Source: Kitasatospora sp. NBC_00240
Lineage (GTDB): Bacteria; Actinomycetota; Actinomycetes; Streptomycetales; Streptomycetaceae
NCBI RefSeq assembly: GCF_026342405.1
Contig: NZ_JAPEMU010000001.1
Coordinates: 6,014,001 to 6,078,000 of the forward strand
DNA length: 64,000 bases
Direction: 5' to 3'
Part shown: positions 52,480 through 60,936 of the stretch, piece after piece
Layout: each line of letters opens with the position of its first letter
Numbering within the stretch: the first letter of the stretch is position 1
The notes under the pieces: generated by a model
Database searches by the model: none
What the model was told of the DNA's origin: nothing
What the model saw: the letters and a program-made list of their open reading frames with translations, nothing else
Translations under genes and position numbers: made by a program

Positions 52480-55065
52480 ATGTGGCAGGCGCTGGTCGAC
52501 ACCTATCGGGAGCGGATCATCGACAGCGGCCGCCAGCCGCTCTTCCTGCTGCTGATCGGCCTGATCGGCTCCTTCCTGTTCATCCGTTTCAGCGTCCGGA
52601 TGATCCGCCGCGGTACCAGCTGGTGGCCCGGCAACGTCAGTCCCGGCGGGCTGCACATCCATCACGTGGTGTTCGGCCAGGCCCTGATGGTGATCGCCGG
52701 CGTCGGCTCGTTCACCGTCCGGGGCTGCGGCGAGGCGCCCTGGGACATCCTCGGCCTGGCCTTCGGCATCGGCTGCGGGCTGGTGCTGGACGAGTTCGCG
52801 CTGGTCCTGCACCTGGAGGACGTGTACTGGAAGGAACAGGGCCGCAAGTCCGTGGACGCGGTGATCCTGGCGGTCGCCATCATCGGCCTGCTGCTGGTCG
52901 GCGAGCTGCCGCTGGGCGGCTTCAAGCGGCACCTGACGGCCGGGCAGCTGGTCGTCGCCGCGGTACTTCTGGCCCTGGTCGTGGTCAGCCTGCTCAAGGG
53001 CAAGCTGTGGACCGGCCTGATCGGCCTGATGGTCCCGCTGTTCCCGCTGGTCGGCGCGATCCGGCTGGCCCGGCCGCAGAGCCCGTGGGCGCGCTGGCGC
53101 TACCGCAGCCGGCCCAAGCGGCTGGCCCGGGCCGAACGCCGGGACGCCCGGATCCACCAGCGGATCGTCCGCTTCAAGACCTCCGCCTACAACGTGCTGG
53201 CCGGCGCCCCCGACCGGGCCCCCGGCAGCGAGGCCCCGCCGGCCGTCGAGGCCGTACCCGCACCCGTACCGGCACCCGGGCCGCTGCCCGAACCGCCACC
53301 CGCGCGCGCGCCCGAGCCGGGCCCGGCCCCCGCACCGCTGCGCCCGCTGCCGCCCTGGCGGGCCCGCTGCGCGCTGGCCGCCGAGTGGTACCTGCGGGCG
53401 GCCGCGGTGCTCAACCTGCTCGCCGCCCCGATCGCGCCGTTCCGCGACCGGGTCCAGCGGGTCAACTCCGGCGAGTACTTCACCCCCGTCCTGATGACGG
53501 CCGGCTTCACCGCCGCGCTCTTCGCCGGCCTGCTCGCCGTCATGCTGCGCCGCCGCAAACGGGCCGCCTGGATCGTCGCCACCACCGTGGTCGGCCTCTA
53601 CACGGCGATCTTCGTGCTGGCGATGGTGCTGCTCCCCGAGGACCGCGCCCACCCGTTCAACTGGATCTCGGTCGTCCTGAGCCTCGGCGTGCTGGCCGCG
53701 CTGGTGCTGGGCCGGCCGGCCTACCGGGTCCGCGGCCAGCACGGCAACGTGGCGCTCGGCCTCGGCGTGCTGATCGGCGGCGCGATCGTGGTCACCGCGC
53801 TGGGTGCGCTGCTGGTGCGGCTCGCCGCGCCCGGGCAGATCCCGCCGAGCTGGGGCGCGAGCTTCCTGTACGCGTCGCTGCGGCTGTTCACCGTCTCCGG
53901 CATCGTCCTGGACACCGGGATCGACGTGGCCGGCTGGGTGGACCTCACCCTCAACATCCTCGGCGCGGTGCTCTTCCTGTTCGTGCTGCGGGTGTTCTTC
54001 CGCTCCCCGCGCGGCCGGGTCCGGATGGGGGACGAGGACGAGCGGCGGCTGCGCGACCTGCTGGAGCGGCAGGGCGAGCGCGACTCGCTCGGCTACTTCG
54101 CGCTGCGCCGGGACAAGTCCGTCTGCTGGTCGCCGTCCGGCAAGGCGGCCGTGCTCTACCGGGTGGTCTTCGGGGTGGCGCTGGCCTCCGGCGACCCGGT
54201 CGGCGACCCCGAGGCATGGCCGCAGGCGATCGAGGAATGGCGGACGGCGGCCCGGGCCAACGCCTGGGTGCCGGCCGTCACCGGGGCGAGCGAGCAGGCC
54301 GGCACCGCGTACGGACGGGCCGGTCTGAAGGCGCTGGAGTTCGGCGACGAGGCGGTGGTCGAGGTGGCCGGCTTCAGCCTGGAGGGCCGGCAGATGCGCC
54401 CGCTGCGGCAGGCGTACAACCGGGTCCGCAAGTCCGGCTACCGGGTGGTGGCGCGCCGGCACCGCGACATCCCGGCGGCGGAGCTGGAGACCCTGGTGCG
54501 GCTGGCCGACGCCTGGCGGCACGGCCGGACCGAACGGGGTTTCTCGATGGCGCTCGGCCGGCTCGGCGACCCCGCCGACGGCGACTGCCTGATGCTGGAG
54601 TGCCGGGACGAGAACGACCGCGTCTGCGCCCTGCTGAGCTTCGTCCCCTGGGGCGGGCACGGGCTCTCGCTCGACCTGATGCGCCGCGACCGGGAGTCCG
54701 ACAACGGTCTGGTCGAGTACCTGGTCACCGAGCTGCTGCTGAGCGCGGCGCGCGGTGAACTACCGGTCGACCGGGTCTCGCTGAACTTCGCGATGTTCCG
54801 CTCGGTCTTCGAGCAGGGCGGCCGGCTCGGCGCCGGCCCGGTGCTGCGGCTCTGGCGCTGGGTCCTGCTGCTGTTCTCCCGCTGGTGGCAGCTGGAGTCG
54901 CTGTACCGGGCGAACGCCAAGTACCAGCCGGCCTGGCAGCCGCGGTTCCTGCTGTACGAGCGCTCCTCGGAGCTGTTCGCGATCGTGGCGGCCAACGCCG
55001 CCGCCGAGGGCTTCGTCACCCGGCCCCGGCTGGTCGGGCCCAAGCTGCCGTGGACGCGCGACTGA
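52480..55065 (+). CDS. fusion: HIHH-motif membrane domain + MprF-like DUF2156 protein
   Basis: 861 aa. Residues ~1-200 form a small membrane domain with GGLHIHHVVFGQALMVIAGV and several helices. A Pro/Ala linker (about 250-290) leads to a second membrane domain (about 310-500, roughly five helices: FTPVLMTAGFTAALFAGLLA, ALGLGVLIGGAIVVTALGAL). The C-terminal DUF2156 GNAT-like domain (about 520-850) has YFALRRDKSVCWSPSGKAAV, ASGDPVGDPEAWPQAIEEW and SLNFAMFRSVFEQG. The last part resembles phosphatidylglycerol lysyltransferases, which aminoacylate lipids with Lys-tRNA. Acceptor and amino acid are unproven. ATG at 52480 has GGGGGACGG upstream. Confidence 0.87.
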   Translation: MWQALVDTYRERIIDSGRQPLFLLLIGLIGSFLFIRFSVRMIRRGTSWWPGNVSPGGLHIHHVVFGQALMVIAGVGSFTVRGCGEAPWDILGLAFGIGCGLVLDEFALVLHLEDVYWKEQGRKSVDAVILAVAIIGLLLVGELPLGGFKRHLTAGQLVVAAVLLALVVVSLLKGKLWTGLIGLMVPLFPLVGAIRLARPQSPWARWRYRSRPKRLARAERRDARIHQRIVRFKTSAYNVLAGAPDRAPGSEAPPAVEAVPAPVPAPGPLPEPPPARAPEPGPAPAPLRPLPPWRARCALAAEWYLRAAAVLNLLAAPIAPFRDRVQRVNSGEYFTPVLMTAGFTAALFAGLLAVMLRRRKRAAWIVATTVVGLYTAIFVLAMVLLPEDRAHPFNWISVVLSLGVLAALVLGRPAYRVRGQHGNVALGLGVLIGGAIVVTALGALLVRLAAPGQIPPSWGASFLYASLRLFTVSGIVLDTGIDVAGWVDLTLNILGAVLFLFVLRVFFRSPRGRVRMGDEDERRLRDLLERQGERDSLGYFALRRDKSVCWSPSGKAAVLYRVVFGVALASGDPVGDPEAWPQAIEEWRTAARANAWVPAVTGASEQAGTAYGRAGLKALEFGDEAVVEVAGFSLEGRQMRPLRQAYNRVRKSGYRVVARRHRDIPAAELETLVRLADAWRHGRTERGFSMALGRLGDPADGDCLMLECRDENDRVCALLSFVPWGGHGLSLDLMRRDRESDNGLVEYLVTELLLSAARGELPVDRVSLNFAMFRSVFEQGGRLGAGPVLRLWRWVLLLFSRWWQLESLYRANAKYQPAWQPRFLLYERSSELFAIVAANAAAEGFVTRPRLVGPKLPWTRD

Positions 55066-55260
55066 GCGGCCGCGGGCCCCGTTCGGAGCAGCCCGCCGGT
55101 GCCTTCGGCCGGATCCGGCCGCACCTGGGATGACCTGCGAGGACGCCGGACGGACGGGCCTTCGTACAGGCTCCGGCGACGGATCGCCGGGCGGTGCCGG
55201 GCGGTCGCCACCGGTTCACTGGCCGCAGCGCGACGGAGCGGGAGCGAGAGGGGCACCGGG

Positions 55261-55899
55261 GTGGGCGGGCAGCAGAGCAGGAGTCCCTGGCCGGGCACGC
55301 TGGTCGTCGGCGCGGCCCTGGTGCTGGGCGCCTGGATGCTGCACGACGGCGGGCGCACCCTGCCGCCGCTGCCGGGCGCCGGGCAGCGGATGGCGGGCTT
55401 CGGGCCGGTCAGTGTGGTGCCGCCGCTGGACGCCTCCACCCCGACCCGGATCAGGATCCCGGCGGTCCGGCTGGACGCCCCCGTCACCGGGCTGGGCCTG
55501 GACGGCTCGGGGCACCTGGAGCCCCCGCCGGAGACGGACCGCAATCTGGCCGGCTGGTACCGGGGCGCCGTCACCCCCGGGCAGCGCGGCACCGCGATCC
55601 TGGCCGGGCACGTCGACACCCGCAGCGGCCCGGCGGTCTTCTACAGCCTGGGCGCCCTGCACCAGGGCGACCGGATCGAGATCGCCCGGGCGGACGACAG
55701 CACGGCGGTCTTCCAGATCTACGCGATCGAGGTCTACGACAAGCAGGAGTTCCCCGACGACCGGGTGTACGGCCAGGCGGGCGACGCGCAGCTGCGGCTG
55801 ATCACCTGCGGCGGCGGCTTCAGCGAGCGGGACGGCTACCGGGGCAATGTCGTGGCGTACGCGTTCCTGGTGGACACCGCGCGGGGCAGACGGGCATGA
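55261..55899 (+). CDS. class F sortase
   Basis: 212 aa. A signal anchor (GTLVVGAALVLGAWML) is followed by a short sortase domain: RIRIPAVRLDAPVTGLGLDG, catalytic His117 in AILAGHVDT, Cys183 in LRLITCGGGF and Arg194 in ERDGYRGNVVAYA. This compact single-anchor form is class F, common in actinobacteria; natural LPxTG-like substrates are unknown. GTG at 55261 has GAGAGGGG about 7 nt upstream; the open frame before it lacks coding signs. Same direction as, and 195 bp after, the lysyltransferase-like gene. Confidence 0.92.
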   Translation: MGGQQSRSPWPGTLVVGAALVLGAWMLHDGGRTLPPLPGAGQRMAGFGPVSVVPPLDASTPTRIRIPAVRLDAPVTGLGLDGSGHLEPPPETDRNLAGWYRGAVTPGQRGTAILAGHVDTRSGPAVFYSLGALHQGDRIEIARADDSTAVFQIYAIEVYDKQEFPDDRVYGQAGDAQLRLITCGGGFSERDGYRGNVVAYAFLVDTARGRRA

Positions 55900-56018
55900 C
55901 CGGGCGCGGCGGCGGCCCCCCCGGCGCCGCAGGGCAGCGGGGTACGGGCGCCGGGCGGTGCCGCGGGGGTGCCGGCGCCCGGGTGCGGGCCGGGTGGGGG
56001 AGGCGGGCCGGTCGGGTG

Positions 56019-56456
56019 TCAGCCGAGCAGCTCGGCCAGCGCCCGGTCGGCGTCCAGGTGCCGGTGCTCCTCGCCCTCGGGGACGGCCAGGAAGCTCTGC
56101 CGGAGGAAGTACCGCAGGTCGGCCGTGTCGAACCGGAGCAGGGCGACCCCTTCGGCGGCGCGCAGCTCGACCGTGGTCTGCGGGCCGAGCGCGGGCCGGA
56201 CGTGGACGTCCCCGATCCCGGCCGGCCCGGTGAGCCCGGCGGCGAGCAGTTGCCGGGCGAAGACCCAGGTCACCTCGGGGCCGGCCGGCCCCTCCGCCGG
56301 CCCGGTCGCGTCCAGCGAGTACTCGGCGGGGAAGAGCATCCGGACGGCCAGCGGGTCGTCGGCGCGGTAGCGCAGGGTGACGTGGAGCAGCGCGGAGCGC
56401 CGGGTGGAGATGACGAGGCGGGCCTGGACGAGCTGCTCGACGGCGGGGGTGAGCAC
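56019..56456 (-). CDS. SsgA-like sporulation/cell-division protein
   Basis: 145 aa. SsgA-like proteins occur only in morphologically complex actinomycetes and control septum placement and wall remodelling. The core is LRYRADDPLAVRMLFPAEYS, VTWVFARQLLAAGLTGPAGI, GDVHVRP and LRFDTADLRYFLRQSFLAV, with an acidic C-terminal helix. GTG at 56456 (VLTPAVEQLVQARLVIS) is chosen: GGAGGA lies 8 nt upstream, and the size fits the family, unlike the longer ATG 56519 form. I cannot say which of SsgA-G it corresponds to. Divergent from the toxin-antitoxin pair. Confidence 0.93.
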   Translation of the reverse strand: MLTPAVEQLVQARLVISTRRSALLHVTLRYRADDPLAVRMLFPAEYSLDATGPAEGPAGPEVTWVFARQLLAAGLTGPAGIGDVHVRPALGPQTTVELRAAEGVALLRFDTADLRYFLRQSFLAVPEGEEHRHLDADRALAELLG

Positions 56457-56608
56457 GGGGGATTCCTCCGAGGGGTACGGGTGGGGCCCGAGTGACGGAC
56501 GGGGCTGCTGCGGCCCCACCTGTGGGGAGAGTCACGGGGGCGCCGGCGATTACCCGGCTTCGCCCCTCGGGTCATGGTGACCTGGATCACGGACGCTGCG
56601 AAAACTGG

Positions 56609-56644
56609 TACCGAAATGACCCCACATTCAGTACCGTTTTGGTA
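56609..56644 (+). promoter_or_regulatory. promoter/operator of the toxin-antitoxin operon
   Basis: TACCGAAA (56609-56616) and TTTTGGTA (56637-56644) form an imperfect inverted repeat (7 of 8). GTACCG is also directly repeated at 56608 and 56631. TACCGT at 56632-56637 lies exactly 6 nt before the antitoxin ATG, so the operator overlaps a leaderless promoter, as expected for autorepression by the antitoxin. Confidence 0.55.
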
Positions 56645-56847
56645 TGGCGATGAATCTGCGACTGACCGAGGAACAGCAGGAGGCCCTCCGCGAGCGGGCC
56701 GAGGTGGAGGGCCGCAGCATGCACGCGGTGGTCGTCCGGGCGATCGAGCGCTACCTGGACGAGGGCACCGACCGCGAGGCCGTGCGCAAGCTCGGCGCCA
56801 AGTACGCCGCCCGCCACTCCGATCTGCTGCGAAGGCTCGGGGAATGA
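56644..56847 (+). CDS. ribbon-helix-helix-type antitoxin
   Basis: 67 aa. MAMNLRLTEEQQEALRERAE with SMHAVVVRAIERYLDEG resembles a short RHH/Arc-type DNA-binding protein. The basic, helical C-terminus (REAVRKLGAKYAARHSDLLR) would wrap the toxin. It overlaps the toxin gene by ATGA, typical of a toxin-antitoxin operon. ATG at 56644 fits leaderless translation; ATG 56650 is possible. Confidence 0.85.
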   Translation: MAMNLRLTEEQQEALRERAEVEGRSMHAVVVRAIERYLDEGTDREAVRKLGAKYAARHSDLLRRLGE

Positions 56848-57230
56848 AGTACCTGAGCGTGATGGAGATCCTGGAGCTCGCCGAGTACGCCTGCCAGGAG
56901 CAGGAGGTCGGCGTCCGCGACCTCGGCCTGCTGTCCTCCGCGGCGCACCGGCCGGAGTCCCAGATGTTCGGCGTCGAGGCGTACCCCGGGCTGTTCGAGA
57001 AGGCGGCCGCGCTGCTGCACTCGCTGGCGATCAACCACCCCTTCGTCGACGGCAACAAACGGACGGCCTGGATGAGCGCGGTGGTCTTCCTCGACCTCAA
57101 CGGGGCCGAGATGACCGGCATCGACCAGGACGCCGCATACCTGCTGGTGGTGGGCGTCGCGGCCGGCGAGATCGGCGACGTGGAGGCCATCGCGGAACAG
57201 CTGCGGGCACTCCACCAGGGGCAGTCCTGA
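56844..57230 (+). CDS. doc: Doc-family (Fic fold) toxin
   Basis: 128 aa. The Fic-type catalytic motif INHPFVDGNKRTAWMSAV (His65, Asn71, Lys72, Arg73) is intact, with Gly in place of the Ala of P1 Doc (HxFxDANKR). The N-terminal YLSVMEILELAEYACQEQ and FEKAAALLHSLA match Doc toxins, which inactivate EF-Tu by phosphorylation. Translationally coupled to the antitoxin (ATGA). Activity of this copy is inference from the motif. Confidence 0.92.
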   Translation: MKYLSVMEILELAEYACQEQEVGVRDLGLLSSAAHRPESQMFGVEAYPGLFEKAAALLHSLAINHPFVDGNKRTAWMSAVVFLDLNGAEMTGIDQDAAYLLVVGVAAGEIGDVEAIAEQLRALHQGQS

Positions 57231-57365
57231 CCCCCGTCCGCCCTCCGTGTCGGGCGCCGCTCCGGCGCCCGGCCCGGTAGGCTAGGCGGGTTGTCCGACC
57301 GCCGCCCGACCGCGGGGCGGGGCCGCTAGAGTGCCCCTGACCTGCGACGATCCCCCTCGGAGACC

Positions 57366-59222
57366 GTGAGTACCGCAGCCGCTTCCGCCGCCATGTCGCC
57401 CCTGTTCTCCGACGCGGTCGAGCCGCACGCACCGGTCCGCCCGGCTGCCGCGGGGGCTCCGTCGCACCACCTCTCGCCGGCCTTCCCCGGACGCGCGCCC
57501 TGGGGCACGGCGGGCAAGCTGCGAGCCTGGCAGCAGGGTGCCCTCGACCGGTACATCGAGAAGCAGCCCCGGGACTTCCTGGCCGTCGCGACCCCCGGCG
57601 CCGGTAAGACCACCTTCGCCCTCACCCTGGCCTCGTACCTGCTGCACAACCACCTGGTGCAACAGATCACCGTCATCGCGCCGACCGAGCACCTGAAGAA
57701 GCAGTGGGCCGAGGCGGCCGCCCGGATAGGCATCAGGCTCGACCCGGCGTACTCCTCGGGCCCGCTGTCGAAGGACTACCACGGCATCGTGGTCACCTAC
57801 GCGGGCGTGGGCGTCAACCCGATGCTGCACCGCAACCGCACCGAGGCCCGCAAGACGCTGGTCATCATGGACGAGATCCACCACGCCGGTGACTCGAAGT
57901 CCTGGGGCGAGGCCTGCTTCGAGGCCTTCGAGCCGGCCACCCGCCGGCTCGCGCTGACCGGTACGCCGTTCCGCTCCGACACCAATCCGATCCCGTTCGT
58001 CCAGTACGAGGCGGGCAGCGACGGCATCCGCAAGTCCGTCGCCGACTACACCTACGGCTACGGGCACGCCCTCGCCGACCACGTCGTGCGACCGGTGATC
58101 TTCCTCTCCTACAGCGGCAACATGCGCTGGCGCACCAAGTCCGGCGACGAGCTGGAGGCCCGGCTCGGCGAGCCGATGACCAAGGACCTGATCGCCCAGG
58201 CCTGGCGCACCGCGCTGGCGCCGCAGGGCGAGTGGATCCCGAACGTGCTGCGGGCCGCCGACAAGCGGCTCACCGAAGTGCGCAAGGCCATCCCGGACGC
58301 CGGCGGGCTGGTCATCGCGACCGACCAGAACGCGGCCCGCGCCTACGCCAAGATGATCCGCGAGATCACCGGCGAGGGCGCGACCGTCGTGCTCTCCGAC
58401 GAGACCGAGGCCTCCCAACGGATCTCCGACTTCGCGGCCGGCGCCTCCCGCTGGATGGTCGCCGTCCGCATGGTCTCCGAGGGCGTCGACGTGCCCCGGC
58501 TCGCCGTCGGCGTGTACGCCACCTCGATCTCCACCCCGCTGTTCTTCGCCCAGGCCGTCGGCCGTTTCGTCCGGGCCCGCAAGCGCGGCGAGACCGCGTC
58601 GGTGTTCCTGCCGTCCGTCCCGACCCTGCTCGGCTTCGCCAACGAGATGGAGCTCCAGCGCGACCACGTGCTGGACCGGCCGAAGAAGGAGGGCGACGGC
58701 CTCTTCGACGAGGAGGACCGCCTGCTCGCCGAGGCCGAGCGCGCCAACGACGGGCCGGACGGCGCCGGCGGCGACGAGTTCTCCTACGAGGCGATCGGCT
58801 CGGACGCGGTCTTCGACCGGGTGCTCTACAACGCCATGGAATTCGGCATGCAGGCGCACCCGGGCAGCGAGGAGGAGGACGACTACCTCGGCATCCCCGG
58901 CCTGCTCGAACCCGACCAGGTGCAGATGCTGCTGCAGAAGCGCCAGCACCGGCAGATCCAGCGCAGCAAGGCCAAGCCCGCCGAGGAGGCGGACCTGCTG
59001 GAACTCCCCGCCGACCAGCGGCCGGTGGTGACCCATCAGGAACTGCGGGATCTGCGCAAGGAGCTCAACGGGCTGGTCGCCGGCTGGCACCACCGGACCA
59101 ACCAGCCGCACGGCACCATCCACAACGAGCTGCGCCGCCAGTGCGGCGGGCCGCTCACCGCGCAGGCGACGGCCAATCAGCTCAAGGCCAGGATCGCCAA
59201 GGTCAAGGAGTGGGCGGCCTGA
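57366..59222 (+). CDS. SF2 DEAD/DEAH-box helicase
   Basis: 618 aa. LRAWQQGALDRYIEKQPRDF (Q-like region) precedes Walker A ATPGAGKTTFA (75-85), motif Ia VIAPTEHLKKQW, motif II DEIHHAG, motif III LTGTPFRSD, and the second RecA fold with SEGVDVPRL and QAVGRFVRARKRG (motif VI). The C-terminal ~170 residues are acidic and helical (LLQKRQHRQIQRSKAKPAEE). It resembles ResIII-type helicases related to XPB/UvsW, nucleic-acid translocases. GTG at 57366 has CTCGGAG close upstream; TAGAGT (57327-57332) is a possible -10 box. No nuclease or methylase partner is adjacent. Confidence 0.9.
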   Translation: MSTAAASAAMSPLFSDAVEPHAPVRPAAAGAPSHHLSPAFPGRAPWGTAGKLRAWQQGALDRYIEKQPRDFLAVATPGAGKTTFALTLASYLLHNHLVQQITVIAPTEHLKKQWAEAAARIGIRLDPAYSSGPLSKDYHGIVVTYAGVGVNPMLHRNRTEARKTLVIMDEIHHAGDSKSWGEACFEAFEPATRRLALTGTPFRSDTNPIPFVQYEAGSDGIRKSVADYTYGYGHALADHVVRPVIFLSYSGNMRWRTKSGDELEARLGEPMTKDLIAQAWRTALAPQGEWIPNVLRAADKRLTEVRKAIPDAGGLVIATDQNAARAYAKMIREITGEGATVVLSDETEASQRISDFAAGASRWMVAVRMVSEGVDVPRLAVGVYATSISTPLFFAQAVGRFVRARKRGETASVFLPSVPTLLGFANEMELQRDHVLDRPKKEGDGLFDEEDRLLAEAERANDGPDGAGGDEFSYEAIGSDAVFDRVLYNAMEFGMQAHPGSEEEDDYLGIPGLLEPDQVQMLLQKRQHRQIQRSKAKPAEEADLLELPADQRPVVTHQELRDLRKELNGLVAGWHHRTNQPHGTIHNELRRQCGGPLTAQATANQLKARIAKVKEWAA

Positions 59223-59882
59223 CCGCCCTGTCCCGTCGGTGCGCTGACGGGACGTGAGGAGAACGCCGGGCGCCGGAGGCCGGGGCGCCCGGCGGTCTGC
59301 CGTCCGGCCGCCGCCGGTGCGCGCGGGCCCGGCGGATCGCCGGGGCGGGCGGGTCCGCGATCCGGTGCGGGGGCGCGGGGCCCTCCAGCGGCGGGGGAGG
59401 GGGCAGTGCCGGACGGCCGGGCCGCCACGGTGTCGCGCGACGGGGCGGATGGCGCCGACGAGGGGGCGTCCGCGGGCGACGGACGGCCGGGAGCGTGGCG
59501 TCCGGGTGGCGGGCCGCGGTGGGGCGGACCGGTGGGAGTGATCGTCGGTCGGATGAAACGGGTTGTGGGCGAATCATCGTCACTGTGCGGAGCGCCGTGA
59601 CGGATTCTCTGACGGAGCGTAACCAAATGGTCATGGGGGATTAATGGATCGGCGAAGAATTCGTGGAGACAGCCGGTGTGATCATCCGCTAGTGTTCCGC
59701 GTGCTACGCCGCCACGGGGGGACCGCCACGGCATTCGGGCCGTCATGGGCGGCCCGCCGAGGTCCTGTCGAGGACGAACGGTGTCGTGTCCCCTTCTCTT
59801 CGAACGCTCCGTCCGAGCGTTCCGCCCGGGCGGCCGGAGACCCCTGCCGCCCGGTCATGTCGTCACAAGGAGCAGACCGAAC
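59223..59882 (+). other. 660-bp intergenic region before TM2 gene
   Basis: No supported gene. A short terminator follows the helicase. The middle is very GC-rich. From 59540 to 59700 the base composition shifts toward AT (GAATCATCGTCAC, CGTAACCAAATGG, GGGGGATTAATGG) and TAGTGT (59690-59695) is a possible -10 box, giving a leader of about 180 nt for the TM2 gene. I do not recognise a structured RNA. Confidence 0.4.
59230..59253 (+). terminator. hairpin after helicase gene
   Basis: GTCCCGTC and GACGGGAC arms (8 bp) with an 8-nt loop, 8 bp after the stop codon. Confidence 0.6.
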
Positions 59883-60119
59883 GTGTCGTACCCCCAGAAC
59901 AACGCCCAGCAGTCCGACAAGTCCAAGGTCGTCGCGGGCGTCCTGCAGATCCTCCTTGGCTACCTCGGCGCCGGCCGTTTCTACACCGGTCACATCGGTC
60001 TTGGTATCGCCCAGCTGCTGACCTGCGGCGGCCTCGGCGTCTGGTCCCTGATCGACGGCATCCTCTTCCTCACCAGCAACGACCGCACCGACGCCCAGGG
60101 TCGTCTGCTGAAGAGCTGA
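59883..60119 (+). CDS. TM2 domain-containing membrane protein
   Basis: 78 aa. A short polar N-terminus (SYPQNNAQQSDKSK) precedes the TM2 domain: two helices (VAGVLQILLGYLGAGRFYTG and IGLGIAQLLTCGGLGVWSLI) with the GAGRFYTGH turn, then DGILFLTS. GTG at 59883 has AAGGAG at 59867-59872. The DUF2752 gene starts 3 bp after its stop, so they form one operon, a pairing often seen in actinobacteria. Function unknown. Confidence 0.93.
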   Translation: MSYPQNNAQQSDKSKVVAGVLQILLGYLGAGRFYTGHIGLGIAQLLTCGGLGVWSLIDGILFLTSNDRTDAQGRLLKS

Positions 60120-60122
60120 GCC

Positions 60123-60587
60123 ATGAGCTCCTCGCGCCCCGCGCGCGAGCCGCGATCCCTCCGCCCCGGTGACCGTACCCGGGGCGGAGGCTTCGCCGTT
60201 CCCGCGGCCGTGCGGCTGCGCACCGCGGCCGCGCCGCTCGGGCTGGCCGCCGCCGGCGCCGCCGGGGCGGCCTACCTCTGGTCGCGCGATCCGCACCTGC
60301 CGGGGCAGTGGCTGCCGTTCTGCCCCTGGTACCGGCTCACCGGCCTGCAGTGCCCCGGCTGCGGCGGCACCCGGATGGCCTTCGACCTGCTGCACGGCGA
60401 TCTCGCGGCGGCCTGGCAGGACAACGCGGCGCTGCTGCTCGCGCTCCCCGCGGTGGCCGCGCTGTACGTCACCTGGCTGCGGCACGGCCTGGCCGGGCGG
60501 AGCTGGCGGCCGGCGCTGGGGCGCCGGGGAACGGCCGCGGTCCTCGGGGTGGCCGTGCTGTGGACGATCGCCCGCAATCTGCTCTGA
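60123..60587 (+). CDS. DUF2752 membrane protein
   Basis: 154 aa. Three hydrophobic segments (APLGLAAAGAAGAAYLW, NAALLLALPAVAALYVTWL, GTAAVLGVAVLWTIARNLL). The family block is FCPWYRLTGLQCPGCGGTRM followed by AFDLLHGDLAAAWQDN; the CPGCGGTR motif is diagnostic. ATG at 60123 lies immediately after the TM2 stop codon. The role of the family is not established. Confidence 0.92.
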   Translation: MSSSRPAREPRSLRPGDRTRGGGFAVPAAVRLRTAAAPLGLAAAGAAGAAYLWSRDPHLPGQWLPFCPWYRLTGLQCPGCGGTRMAFDLLHGDLAAAWQDNAALLLALPAVAALYVTWLRHGLAGRSWRPALGRRGTAAVLGVAVLWTIARNLL

Positions 60588-60936
60588 AACCGGCATTCCG
60601 GCCGGGGTGAGTGTCCGAAGTCCGGACTGTGATCGAACTGGTGCCCACGGAACGATTGCGAATTAGGTGCTTTTGTCCGGTTCTGTCCGATCGAATCAAA
60701 ACGATCATGACCGAATTTTGGACAAGCACTTCCCCAGCGAGCATCTCCTTCACTACCTTTCCCCCACGCTCACTCGCCAGGCAATCCCCCGCGAGCGGGG
60801 CACCCCCGCAGGGCCGCACGCCCGTCAACGACGACGGCAACGGCGTGCCCTGGCGCGGCCCACCCAACCTGCGCGCGACACCCCCACCCGGACGGCCCTG
60901 CCGCTCCGGTGACCGCCGCGGAAAGGAATGCGCGTC
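60588..60936 (+). other. AT-rich regulatory region upstream of IclR gene
   Basis: No gene is supported. Positions 60640-60760 are markedly AT-richer than the surroundings. GTGCTTTTGTCC (60667-60678) and GGACAAGCAC (60720-60729) form a long-spaced dyad with a two-base bulge. Inside are GATCG/CGATC arms around AATCAAAA (60688-60705) and two TGTCCG copies. An operator or structured leader is likely. AAAGGA (60922-60927) serves the IclR start. Confidence 0.45.
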
